The notes beneath the pieces were generated by a model that was not told the DNA's origin, made no database searches, and was given only the letters and a program-made list of their open reading frames with translations. Both the position numbers and the translations under genes were made by a program. Positions 45,370 to 54,005 of a DNA stretch of 64,000 nt are shown piece after piece. This DNA comes from Curtobacterium flaccumfaciens (GTDB lineage Bacteria; Actinomycetota; Actinomycetes; Actinomycetales; Microbacteriaceae), in NCBI RefSeq assembly GCF_013359815.1, contig NZ_JABMCF010000041.1:237865-301864 (forward strand), written 5' to 3'. Every line of letters starts with the position of its first letter. Positions within the stretch are counted from its first letter, which is position 1.

Positions 45370-46359
45370 ATGCCACTGACCGACCTGCCCCTCGACGCGC
45401 TCCGCACCCACCGCTCGGACGTGCGTCGTCCCGCTGACTTCGACGCCTTCTGGGCGGACACGATCACCGCCGCCCGGACCGCGGGCGAGGGCGTCGAGGT
45501 GACCCTCGTGCCGGCCGAGACCCCGGTGACCGGGCTCGTCGTCGAGGACCTGACGTTCCCCGGGTTCGCCGGTGACCCGGTGCGCGCGTGGGTCAACCGT
45601 CCCGTGACCGACGACCCGGGCGCGCTGCCGGTCGTCGTCGAGTTCCTCGGGTACGGCGGTGGCCGTGGTCGCCCGGGCGAGCGCGTGCACTGGGCCCTCG
45701 CCGGCTACGTGCACGTGGTGATGGACACCCGCGGCCAGGGCTCCGGGTGGGCCGGCGGCGACACCCCGGACCCCCACGGCTCCGCACCGCACGCCAGCGG
45801 CTGGATGACGAGCGGCATCGGCTCGCCTGCCGACCACTACTACCGCCGCGTCTACACCGACGCCGTGCGGCTCGTCGAGGCGGTGCGGACGCTGCCCGGG
45901 ATCGACCCGGAGCGCATCGCCCTGACCGGCGGCAGCCAGGGCGGCGGCATCACGATCGCCGCGGCGGCCCTGGTCGAGGCACACGTCGGGCCGGTCGCCG
46001 CGGTGCTGCCCGACGTGGCGTTCCTGGCCGACTGGCGGGACGGCACCGACGTCGCGGTCGGCGGGCCCTACCTGGAGCTCGCGCAGTACCTCGCCGTCCA
46101 CCGCGACGCGGCCGACACAGTGTGGGCGACCGCCGCGTACCTGGACGGGGTCAACCACGCCCCCGGCATCACCGCCCCGGCGCTGTTCTCGGTCGCGCTG
46201 ATGGACGACGTCGTGCCGCCGCGCACGACCTTCGCCGCGTTCAACGCCCTCGGCTCCACCGACCGCGAGATCGTCGTGTACCCGTACAACGGACACGAGG
46301 GTGGCGGCTTCCGGCACTGGGAGCGTCAGGCGGCGTTCCTGGCGGACCGCTTGCGCTGA
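45370..46359 (+). CDS. acetyl xylan esterase/cephalosporin C deacetylase family protein
   Basis: The 329-residue alpha/beta hydrolase resembles the AXE1 (CE7) family, which removes acetyl groups from xylo-oligosaccharides inside the cell. The catalytic Ser189 is in GGSQGGG, Asp279 or Asp280 in LMDDVVPPRT, and His309 in NGHEGGGF. FLGYGGGRGRPGE and MDTRGQGSGW are the usual oxyanion-region motifs. There is no signal peptide. GGAGGA precedes the ATG. Its place next to xylAB fits breakdown of acetylated xylan fragments. Confidence 0.9.
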   Translation: MPLTDLPLDALRTHRSDVRRPADFDAFWADTITAARTAGEGVEVTLVPAETPVTGLVVEDLTFPGFAGDPVRAWVNRPVTDDPGALPVVVEFLGYGGGRGRPGERVHWALAGYVHVVMDTRGQGSGWAGGDTPDPHGSAPHASGWMTSGIGSPADHYYRRVYTDAVRLVEAVRTLPGIDPERIALTGGSQGGGITIAAAALVEAHVGPVAAVLPDVAFLADWRDGTDVAVGGPYLELAQYLAVHRDAADTVWATAAYLDGVNHAPGITAPALFSVALMDDVVPPRTTFAAFNALGSTDREIVVYPYNGHEGGGFRHWERQAAFLADRLR

Positions 46360-46379
46360 CGGACGTCGGGCGTCAGGGG

Positions 46380-47342
46380 TCAGGTGCTCGTCTGGAGCGT
46401 CTTCTTCGGGTACTCGTCGAAGCGCTGGAAGTACGTGCTCGAGAACCGCCCCATGTGGCGGAACCCCCACCGGTGCGCGACCTCGGCCACCGTCGTCTGC
46501 GCGCAGTCGGCGAGCTGGAGCGCGATCCGGACCCGGTCGAGGCGGACCTGCAGCAGGTACGTCATGGGGCTCACGCCGACGTGCTGCACGAAGTTCTCCT
46601 GGAGCGTGCGGGAGCTGACCCCGACGGCCCCGCAGACGTCCGCGAGCTGGAGCGGCCGGTCGCAGTGCTCCGCGAGCCAGGCCTGTGCGAGCTGCACGGT
46701 GTTCTCCGTCCGGCGCACCGGCCGCGCGTCGGGTTCGGCGTCCGCCCCGCCGAAGGCCCGCAGCACGGACTCGGCCAGCAGCACCTGTGCCGACAGGTGC
46801 CCGCCCGGGTTGCGGTCGGGGTGCAGCGCGTTGACGGCGACCGCATCGATGCGGGCGAGCAGGTGGGACACCTCGGCCTCGGCCGGGCGGGATCGCAGTC
46901 GGCCGGCGAAGCGGTGGTCGAACACGACCCCGTTCACGGCGTCGAGGAATCCGCGGTCGACCCGCAGGACCTGGACGGTCCCCGCCGGCACGAGCAGCGT
47001 GAACGGCCGATCCGTCGGCAGGAGCACCGGCACACCGGGCCGGGTGGGCGCGTCGTCGTCGACGCGGAGGCATCCCGCGGTCGACCACGCCAGCACCGGC
47101 GTGCCGTCCGGCGTGAACGAGGCGGCGGCGGCCGTCGACACCGCCGACGACAGCAGCGCGACGTTGTGGTGGCGCACCGTCCGGTGGCGGAACGCGAACC
47201 GGTCGGTGGGCGCGAACCGGACGTCGCGACCGTCGTACACGGCACGCACCGTCCGGACGGCGTCCGCGGTGGTCCGGCCGCACCGCTCGGCGGTCCGGGG
47301 CACGTTGCCGACGGCGACCCGCGGGACGGTGTCGCTGCTCAC
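46380..47342 (-). CDS. AraC family transcriptional regulator
   Basis: The 320-residue protein has an AraC-like sensor half and a C-terminal double HTH (LQLADVCGAVGVSSRTLQENFVQH and TTVAEVAHRWGFRHMGRFSSTYFQRF). It starts with a GTG at 47340-47342 that overlaps the stop of a 55-codon gene by 4 bases. It is similar to the regulators at 47703 and 56505, which share the HMGRFSxxY pattern. It faces the esterase gene with a 20-base gap. Confidence 0.88.
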   Translation of the reverse strand: MSSDTVPRVAVGNVPRTAERCGRTTADAVRTVRAVYDGRDVRFAPTDRFAFRHRTVRHHNVALLSSAVSTAAAASFTPDGTPVLAWSTAGCLRVDDDAPTRPGVPVLLPTDRPFTLLVPAGTVQVLRVDRGFLDAVNGVVFDHRFAGRLRSRPAEAEVSHLLARIDAVAVNALHPDRNPGGHLSAQVLLAESVLRAFGGADAEPDARPVRRTENTVQLAQAWLAEHCDRPLQLADVCGAVGVSSRTLQENFVQHVGVSPMTYLLQVRLDRVRIALQLADCAQTTVAEVAHRWGFRHMGRFSSTYFQRFDEYPKKTLQTST

Positions 47343-47506
47343 TGGCCCGACCCTCGCCGGGCGCGGAGGTCCGCGAAGCTGAACCGCTCGTGGTCGACAT
47401 CGTCCTCGGACTGCACGATCCACCCGCGTCGGGCGGCGCGTGCCCGAGCCCGGTAAGAGGTGATGTGGACCGGGGCGACCCCCGGTGCACGCTCGTAACC
47501 ACTCAT
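47339..47506 (-). CDS. small hypothetical protein co-translated with an AraC regulator
   Basis: A 55-residue basic N-terminal half (SYRARARAARRGW) and a more acidic C-terminal half (IVQSEDDVDHERFSF) with no known domain. GGAGG lies seven bases before the ATG, and its stop overlaps the start of the AraC gene by 4 bases, both strong signs that it is translated. It could modulate or cofold with the regulator; that is a guess from position alone. Confidence 0.6.
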   Translation of the reverse strand: MSGYERAPGVAPVHITSYRARARAARRGWIVQSEDDVDHERFSFADLRARRGSGQ

Positions 47507-47702
47507 GAGAGCCTCCGATCCGCCCCCTGGCCTCCGACCCTGTTCGGAGGGGGACAGTTTGAGTACCTCTTGGACGATAAGCGCCCTCACCGGGGTCCAC
47601 AATGGCCCCCGAACAGGTGCGATCCACATCCGCGCACCCCGGATAACGGCGGCGTCGTGGCGTCGGATGCCGATCGGCCCGACCGACTCGTACCCTCCAC
47701 GT

Positions 47703-48458
47703 ATGGACCAGGCACCGACCACGGCGAGTGGTCCCGAGCACGGCGGAGCACGGCTGTCCCGCACCGTGCACGAGGCGCTGCGGTTCGTGCACGCCCACGC
47801 CCGCGAAGCGATCTCGGTACCGGACATCGCCGCCGCCGCACACCTGTCGACCCGCGGCCTGCAGAGCGCGTTCCGGCGGGAGCTGCAGACCTCACCCGCG
47901 TCGTACCTGCGCGGGGTGCGGCTCGAGGGCGTGCGCCGCGACCTGCTGTCCATGACACCGGCCGACCGTCGCACCATCGCGGACATCGCGAAGCACTGGC
48001 GCTTCAGCAACGCCGGCCGGATGGCGGCCGAGTACCGCGCCGCGTTCGGCACCGCACCGTCGGCGGCGCTCCGGTCGTTCGACCCGGAGGACCCGGACCC
48101 CCGCGCCACGTCGGAGCTCGCCGGGTCCCCGGGCGAAGGATCACGCTTCCGGATCGTGCTCGACTGCGAGGTGGAGGTCGACGACGCCGACGCGACGTTC
48201 GCCAGCGCCCTGCGCCGTGCCCAGGGCGACGACCGCCCCTGGCACGGCTACGACCCCGACGGCAGCACGGCCGACGTCGTCGCGTTCCTGCTGGCGAGCG
48301 CCGTCCGCGGGGTCGCCGGAGCGACCTCCGGCATCCGGCTGCGTGCGGTCAACCCGATGATGCGGGCGCCGGACGAGCACGGCGGGTACCCGTCCGCCGA
48401 GCTCCCGCCGTGGTCGGCACCCGGCCACCCCGAACGGCAGGACGGTTCCCCAGCATGA
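47703..48458 (+). CDS. AraC family regulator with unknown C-terminal domain
   Basis: The 251-residue protein has the HTH pair at the N-terminus (ISVPDIAAAAHLSTRGLQSAFRR and RTIADIAKHWRFSNAGRMAAEYR, about residues 35-120), reversing the usual order, then about 120 residues with no domain I recognise (RFRIVLDCEVEVDDAD, DDRPWHGYDPDGS). The ATG follows a TACCCT box by 6 bases, so it may be leaderless. Its stop overlaps the GH18-like lipoprotein start by 4 bases, tying regulator and enzyme. A hairpin (47531-47550) lies in the divergent region. Confidence 0.8.
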   Translation: MDQAPTTASGPEHGGARLSRTVHEALRFVHAHAREAISVPDIAAAAHLSTRGLQSAFRRELQTSPASYLRGVRLEGVRRDLLSMTPADRRTIADIAKHWRFSNAGRMAAEYRAAFGTAPSAALRSFDPEDPDPRATSELAGSPGEGSRFRIVLDCEVEVDDADATFASALRRAQGDDRPWHGYDPDGSTADVVAFLLASAVRGVAGATSGIRLRAVNPMMRAPDEHGGYPSAELPPWSAPGHPERQDGSPA

Positions 48459-49480
48459 CGCTCGACCATCGCGGCCGCTGGACGGTCCTGCTCGCCGCCG
48501 CGCTCACCGCAGGACTCGCACTCGCCGGCTGCACGGCCCCGACCGCCGCCCGGGCCGACGGGTTCGACGTGACCGGCTTCCAGCCCGAGAACGCCGACAC
48601 CGCCCTGGTGGACGCAAACGCCACCGCGATGGACGTGGTCGGCGTCGACGGGCTGCTGGTGAACCACACGGGCACGAAGGTCACCGCACCGTCACGCGCC
48701 GCCAAGGCCCAGCGCAACCGGGCACACGCCAACGGGCTCACCGCGCAGCTGCTCGTCAGCAACTACTCCGAGGCCGACGGGGACTTCAGCGAGCCGATCG
48801 CGCGGAAGCTCCTGACCTCGCCCGCGAACCGCGCCCGGGTCGTCCGATCACTCGCCGCCGACGTGGCCACGGGCGGCTGGGACTCGGTCATGATCGACCT
48901 CGAGGCGCTGACCCCGGCCGAGAAGCCCGGCCTCACCGCCTTCGCCCGTGAGCTCCGGGCCGCCGTCGGCGACGACGTCCGGCTCGACATCGCCCTGTCC
49001 GCGTCGACCACGGCCGTCGGGTACGCCCGCCTGGGCTACGACGTGCGCGCCCTCCGCGCCCCGCTCGACCACCTGACGCTCATGGCGTACGACCAGCACG
49101 GCCCCTGGGAGCCGGACGCACCCGGCCCCGTCGGGTCGCTCGCGTGGTCGTCGAAGGTCGCCCGTGCGCTCGCGACCCTCGCTCCCGCCGACCAGATCGT
49201 GCTCGGTGTCGCCGGGTACGGCTACCACTGGAAGGGGAAGCGTCCGGCCGGTCAGCTCTCCGACGCCCAGGCTCGGCTCCGGGTCCGGAAGGCGGGCGCG
49301 ACCGCCCACTGGGACGCGACGGTCGGCGAGTGGACCGCGACCCTGCCGAGTGGTGAGGTGCTCTGGTGGTCCGACGCACGCTCGCTACGCGAGCGGGTCG
49401 CCCTGGCGGAGCGGCTCCGCCTGACGGGCGTCGCCGTCTGGTCGCTGGACCTGTCCGACCGGATCGAACCGGTCGGGTGA
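48455..49480 (+). CDS. GH18-like lipoprotein, putative glycoside hydrolase
   Basis: The 341-residue protein has a lipoprotein signal with lipobox LALAGC (lipidated Cys26). The fold resembles chitinase-like GH18: VTGFQPENADT, the strand DSVMIDLE with Asp148 and the presumed acid Glu150, LTLMAYDQHGPWEP and VLGVAGYGYHWKG. The classic DxxDxDxE is degenerate (Asp143, Met146, Asp148, Glu150), so activity is uncertain. It may act on cell-wall or plant glycans at the membrane surface. The ATG overlaps the AraC-like stop. Confidence 0.82.
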   Translation: MTLDHRGRWTVLLAAALTAGLALAGCTAPTAARADGFDVTGFQPENADTALVDANATAMDVVGVDGLLVNHTGTKVTAPSRAAKAQRNRAHANGLTAQLLVSNYSEADGDFSEPIARKLLTSPANRARVVRSLAADVATGGWDSVMIDLEALTPAEKPGLTAFARELRAAVGDDVRLDIALSASTTAVGYARLGYDVRALRAPLDHLTLMAYDQHGPWEPDAPGPVGSLAWSSKVARALATLAPADQIVLGVAGYGYHWKGKRPAGQLSDAQARLRVRKAGATAHWDATVGEWTATLPSGEVLWWSDARSLRERVALAERLRLTGVAVWSLDLSDRIEPVG

Positions 49481-49492
49481 TCCCGACCCGCT

Positions 49493-49540
49493 GACGGACA
49501 GGAGGCGCGGTGCGAGCCCGCACCGCGCCTCCTGTCCGTC
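49493..49540. terminator. 22-bp perfect hairpin between convergent genes
   Basis: Bases 49493-49514 (starting GACGGACAGGAGGCGCGG) pair exactly with 49519-49540 around a 4-base loop. It lies 12 bases after the GH18-like stop and 37 bases before the GH3 stop. The arm is a variant of the dispersed GGCCTGGAGGC hairpin family (GGACAGGAGGC). Confidence 0.7.
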
Positions 49541-49577
49541 ACCCGGTCACGCCCAGGGCGCGTGTTCCGTCACCAGG

Positions 49578-52103
49578 TCAGACGAGCGACCACTCCACCA
49601 GTCGGGGGTCGTCGGGGGTGACCTCGTGCACCGCGCCCGTGACCGCGACGGTGGCGCGCTCCGTGGCGGTGCCGGGGACGGGGTGTCGGACCGGCCCGTC
49701 GCCCGAGGCGACGATCCCACCCGCTGCCACCGGGCCTCCCGGCCGGGACGCCGCCGCGTGCGACGCGACCCAGACCTGCACGTCGCCGGGCTCGACGACC
49801 TTGCGCATCCGACGGTCGGTGAACGCGAAGCGCTGCACCGGGACGCGGAAGCGGACCCGCGCGGACTCCCCCGCGGCGAGCGCGACCCGCGCGTAGCCGA
49901 GGAGCTGGACCTCCGGCCGGGTGACGCTGCCGTGCACGTCGTGCCCGTAGAGCTGCACGACGTCCTCGCCGGCACGGGACCCGGTGTTCCGGACCGTCAC
50001 CGACGCGGTGAAGACGCCGTCGGATCGGACGTCCGGGTCGACGACGAGCTCCTCGTACGCAAAGTCGGTGTAGCCGAGGCCGAAGCCGAACGGCCGCACC
50101 GGCGTCGAGTCGGCGGCCGTGACGTCGGACGGACCGCCGAGCCGCGGGTGCAGGTAGGTGAACGGCTGCGCACCGGCGGACCGGGGCAGCGACAGCGGCA
50201 GGCGTCCCGAGGGCGAGGCCGCGCCGGTCAGCAGGTCGGCGATCGCCAACCCGCCGCCCTCGCCCGGGAAGAACGCCTGCACGACCGCGGCCGGACGCGG
50301 CTGGTCGCCGTCGAGCGCCCAGCCGATCGCGTACGGCCGGCCGGTCAGCAGCACCATCACGGCGGGGGTGCCGGTCGCGACGACCGCCTCGACCAGCTCG
50401 CGCTGCACACCGGGCAGGTCGAGCGACTCGGTGTCGTTGCCCTCGCCGACCGTGCCGCGGCCGAAGAGTCCGGCCTGGTCGCCGACGACGACCACCGCGA
50501 CGTCCGAGGCGGAGGCCACGGCGACCGCGTCGGCGAAACCGGCCCGGTCGTCGCCCGTGACGGCGCAGCCCGCGGCGAAGCGGACCGCCGCCGGGCCGAG
50601 GGCCCGGACGACGGCTTCGCGGACGGTCGGGATCGCGAAGCCGAGCGGCAGGTCGGGGTGCGAGGCGAGCACGTGGTTGGCGAACGAGTAGCAGCCCTGC
50701 AGGGCCTCGGCGCGGTCGGCGTTCGGGCCGATGACCGCGACCGAGGCGCCCGGTGCGAGCGGGAGGACGGGGGTGGTGCTGTCGGCGGTGCCGCTGTCGT
50801 TCGACAGCAGCACGAGCGACTTCGCCGCCAGCTGCCGTGCGAGCGCCTGGTGCAGCGGGGTGTCGAGGTCGATCCCGGTGGGGGCGTCCTCGGCGAACGC
50901 GTCCGGTTCGAGCAGGCCGAGCCGCTCCTTCTGCCGGAGCACCCGGAGCACGGCACGGTCGACGAGCGCCTCGTCCACCTGCCCGCTGCGGACCCGCTCG
51001 ACCAGCGGCGCGAGGTACGCGTCACCGGTCGGGAGCTCGACGTCGATGCCGGCCTCGAGCGCCAGCGCCGCGGCCTCGCCACGGTCGGCGGCGATGCCGT
51101 GCATGACCTCGAGGAACGCCACCGAGAAGTAGTCCGCGACGACGGTGCCGTCGAAGCCGAGCCGGTCGCGGAGCAGGTCGGTGAGCAGCTCACCGTTCGC
51201 CGCGACGGGCACGCCGTCGATCTCGGCGTACGAGTTCATGACGCTCCGGGCGCCGCCGTCGCGCAGCGCCATCTCGAACGGCGGCAGGTAGACGTCGGCG
51301 ACCTCGCGGGCCCCGGCGTGCACGGGGGCGTGGTTCCGCCCCGCCTGCGACGCCGAGTACCCGAGGAAGTGCTTCAGGGTCGCGTCGACCCCGGCGGACT
51401 GCAACCCGCGCACGTACGCGGTGCCGACCGTGCCGACCAGGTAGGGGTCCTCGGCGATGCACTCGTCGACCCGCCCCCAACGCGGGTCGCGGATGACGTC
51501 GAGGACCGGCGCGAGGCCCTGGTGGACGCCGAGCTGCCGCATCGACGCACCGATCGCGGCGCCGACCTGCTCGACGAGCTCCGGGTCGAACGACGCGCCC
51601 CACGCCAGCGGCGTCGGGAACGTCGCGGCCTTCCACGCGGCGAGGCCGGTCAGGCACTCCTCGTGGACGAGCGCGGGGATCCCGAGCCGGGTCTCGCGCT
51701 GCAGGCGGCGCTGTTCGGCCCAGAGCCAGGCGGCACGCTCGTCGGGTTCGACGGGACGGGTCCCGTAGACGCGGGTGAACTGCCCGATGCCGTCGCGGGT
51801 GATGTCCGCCAGGGTGCTGCCCTGCTGCACGGCCGCCATCTCGCCCTGCATGGGGGCGACGACGCCGTTCTGGTCGAGCCAGTAGCCGACGAGCTGGGCG
51901 ACCTTCTCGTCGAGGGTCATCACGGCGAGCAGGGCGTCGGCGCGGGGTCCGGCGGTGGTCGTGGTCTGCGTCGCGGTCGCGGCGGTCGCGTCGGTCGCGG
52001 TCGTCGCGTCCGTCGTGGTCCTCGCGTCCGTCGCGTCCGTCGCGCCGTCGGCCTGGAGGCGCAGATCGCGTCCGGCGGTCCGCGTCGCGTCGGTCGCGGT
52101 CAC
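49578..52103 (-). CDS. glycoside hydrolase family 3 (beta-glucosidase/beta-xylosidase)
   Basis: The 841-residue enzyme removes terminal beta-linked sugars. After a low-complexity Thr/Asp/Ala N-terminus (residues 1-52) come MTLDEKVAQLVGYW, PLAWGASFDPELV, LKHFLGYSASQAGRNHAPV and the nucleophile Asp324 in VVADYFSVAFLE. The second domain, KSLVLLSNDSG to GRLPLSLPRS, and a fibronectin-like third domain to the end follow. There is no signal peptide, so it probably cleaves imported oligosaccharides. The GTG start overlaps the permease stop by 4 bases; an internal ATG at 51918-51920 would drop the odd N-terminus. Confidence 0.92.
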   Translation of the reverse strand: MTATDATRTAGRDLRLQADGATDATDARTTTDATTATDATAATATQTTTTAGPRADALLAVMTLDEKVAQLVGYWLDQNGVVAPMQGEMAAVQQGSTLADITRDGIGQFTRVYGTRPVEPDERAAWLWAEQRRLQRETRLGIPALVHEECLTGLAAWKAATFPTPLAWGASFDPELVEQVGAAIGASMRQLGVHQGLAPVLDVIRDPRWGRVDECIAEDPYLVGTVGTAYVRGLQSAGVDATLKHFLGYSASQAGRNHAPVHAGAREVADVYLPPFEMALRDGGARSVMNSYAEIDGVPVAANGELLTDLLRDRLGFDGTVVADYFSVAFLEVMHGIAADRGEAAALALEAGIDVELPTGDAYLAPLVERVRSGQVDEALVDRAVLRVLRQKERLGLLEPDAFAEDAPTGIDLDTPLHQALARQLAAKSLVLLSNDSGTADSTTPVLPLAPGASVAVIGPNADRAEALQGCYSFANHVLASHPDLPLGFAIPTVREAVVRALGPAAVRFAAGCAVTGDDRAGFADAVAVASASDVAVVVVGDQAGLFGRGTVGEGNDTESLDLPGVQRELVEAVVATGTPAVMVLLTGRPYAIGWALDGDQPRPAAVVQAFFPGEGGGLAIADLLTGAASPSGRLPLSLPRSAGAQPFTYLHPRLGGPSDVTAADSTPVRPFGFGLGYTDFAYEELVVDPDVRSDGVFTASVTVRNTGSRAGEDVVQLYGHDVHGSVTRPEVQLLGYARVALAAGESARVRFRVPVQRFAFTDRRMRKVVEPGDVQVWVASHAAASRPGGPVAAGGIVASGDGPVRHPVPGTATERATVAVTGAVHEVTPDDPRLVEWSLV

Positions 52104-52981
52104 CCCTTCACCGCCCCGGTCAGGCCGCCGACGATGCGACGCTGGAAGATCGTGAAGAACACGAGCGCCGGGATCATCGACATCGAGGTGAACGCGAGCA
52201 CCTTGGCGGTGTCGACGGAGTACTGCGACGAGAACGACTGGACCCCGAGCGGCAGCGTGTACGCGGCCTCGTTGTTCAGGATGAACAGCGGCAGGATGTA
52301 GCTGTTCCAGCTCGCGATGAACGCCAGGATGCCGACCGTGACGACGCCGGGCAGCGACAGCGGCACGACCATCCGGAAGAAGAACCCGAGACGGCTCGCT
52401 CCGTCGATGGACGCGGCCTCCTCGAGCTCGTCGGGGATCGCCCGCAGGAACGGCACCAGGATGATGACGGTGGTCGGCAGCGCGAACGCGATCTGCGGCA
52501 GGATCACGCCGGCCAGGCTGTTCGTCAGACCGAGGTCCTTGACGAGCAGGTACAGCGGGGTGATCGCGACGGTGATCGGGAACATCAGACCAGCGGCGAA
52601 CAGGGCGTAGAGCGCCCCGCGGCCGGCGAACCGGTATCGCGCGAGCACGAAGCTCACCATCAGCCCGAGCACGACGACCCCGAGGGTGGTCGTGACGGCG
52701 CTGATCGTGGAGTTGCCGAGCTGCTGCCAGAAGATGCCGCTGGACAGCACGGACCCGTAGTTGCCGAACTCGAACGGTGCCGGCAGCCCGGCGGGGCTCG
52801 TGGTGATCTGCGAGTTGGTCCGGAAGCCGCCCAGCACGATGTAGAGCACGGGTGCCAGGTTGGCGGCGACGAACAGGATCGCGACGACGTAGGTCAGCGG
52901 GTTCGCGCGTCCGATCGCGGCACTGGACCGGCGCTCCCGCACGGCCCGGCGCCCGGGGGCGACGATGCTCGTGGTGGCCAT
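52100..52981 (-). CDS. carbohydrate ABC transporter permease, MalG type
   Basis: The 293-residue membrane subunit has six membrane segments and the EAA loop (DELEEAASIDGAS), and ends GGLTGAVKG. Its ATG overlaps the MalF-type stop by one base and its stop overlaps the GH3 start by 4 bases. Together the operon reads binding protein, two permeases, GH3 enzyme: import then cleavage of a beta-linked oligosaccharide, probably xylo- or gluco-oligosaccharide. Confidence 0.92.
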   Translation of the reverse strand: MATTSIVAPGRRAVRERRSSAAIGRANPLTYVVAILFVAANLAPVLYIVLGGFRTNSQITTSPAGLPAPFEFGNYGSVLSSGIFWQQLGNSTISAVTTTLGVVVLGLMVSFVLARYRFAGRGALYALFAAGLMFPITVAITPLYLLVKDLGLTNSLAGVILPQIAFALPTTVIILVPFLRAIPDELEEAASIDGASRLGFFFRMVVPLSLPGVVTVGILAFIASWNSYILPLFILNNEAAYTLPLGVQSFSSQYSVDTAKVLAFTSMSMIPALVFFTIFQRRIVGGLTGAVKG

Positions 52982-54003
52982 CAGTTCTTCCTCTCGGTGA
53001 GTGCACCCGCGGTGTCGCGGCGGAGCACGAAGCGCTGGTAGATCAGGGCGACCACGAGCGAGATCACGAACATCACGACCGCGACGGCGCTGCCGAAGCC
53101 GAAGTTGCCCGAGGTCCGGCCGTTGGCGACCATGTACGTCGCCATCGTCGAGGTGCCCGCGGTCGACGCGATGTACTGCCCCCAGATGATGTAGACGAGG
53201 TCGAACAGCTGCAGCGAGCCGATGATCGACAGGAACGCCCAGATGCGGATGGTCGGGCCGAGCAGCGGCAGCGTGATGCGCCGCTGGATCTGCCAGTAGC
53301 CGGCGCCGTCGATGGCGGCGGCCTCGAACAGTTCCTCGGGGATGCTCTGCAGGCCGGCGAGGAACAGGATCACCGCGAAACCGATGTACTTCCACGAGAT
53401 GATCACGAGCAGCGTCCAGATGGCGATGTCGGGGTTCGACAGCCAGTCCGCACGGAGTCCGCCGAGGCCGATGCTCTGGAACAGGTCGTTCACGGCGCCG
53501 TTCGACTGGAGCATCAGGCTCCACCCGGTGCCGACGATCACCTCGGAGATGACGTACGGCACGAAGACGAGCACGCGGACGAGCCCGCGGCCGTGCATCT
53601 TCTGGTTGAGCAGCAGTGCGAGCACGATCGCGATCGGCCCCTGCAGCACCAGGGAGAGCACGACGATGAAGCCGTTGTGCATCAGGACCGCGTGGAACGC
53701 CTTGTCCTGGAAGATGATCAGGTAGTTCTGCAGCCCGACGAAGTCGGTGGGTGGGCCGTAGCCCTGCCACTTGAAGAACCCGTAGTAGGCGGCGAGCGCC
53801 ACGGGCAGGATCACGAACGTGACGAAGACGATGACCGCGGGTCCGGCGAGGACCGCGATCTCGACGCGCTTCCGCCAGTCCGCGATGCGGCGCTTGGTCC
53901 GCCGACCGGCGGGGAGCGGCGAACCGCTCCCCGCCGGGGACGTCCCCGCGGCCGTGTCCGACCCGGTGGTCGGAGTCGTACCGAGCGAGGTGTCGAGGGT
54001 CAT
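52981..54003 (-). CDS. carbohydrate ABC transporter permease, MalF type
   Basis: The 340-residue membrane subunit has a Thr/Gly-rich N-terminus (about 30 residues), six membrane segments and the EAA loop (EELFEAAAIDGAGYW). It starts two bases before the binding-protein stop would end on the same strand, i.e. tightly coupled (stop at 54006). No ATPase gene is nearby. Confidence 0.92.
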   Translation of the reverse strand: MTLDTSLGTTPTTGSDTAAGTSPAGSGSPLPAGRRTKRRIADWRKRVEIAVLAGPAVIVFVTFVILPVALAAYYGFFKWQGYGPPTDFVGLQNYLIIFQDKAFHAVLMHNGFIVVLSLVLQGPIAIVLALLLNQKMHGRGLVRVLVFVPYVISEVIVGTGWSLMLQSNGAVNDLFQSIGLGGLRADWLSNPDIAIWTLLVIISWKYIGFAVILFLAGLQSIPEELFEAAAIDGAGYWQIQRRITLPLLGPTIRIWAFLSIIGSLQLFDLVYIIWGQYIASTAGTSTMATYMVANGRTSGNFGFGSAVAVVMFVISLVVALIYQRFVLRRDTAGALTERKN

Positions 54004-54005
54004 GC

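Noticed and set aside
45190..47502. A 770-codon minus-strand frame opposite the esterase and AraC genes
   Set aside because: Its sequence is Arg/Gly/Pro-rich with no domain; the esterase triad and AraC HTH in the other frames are convincing.
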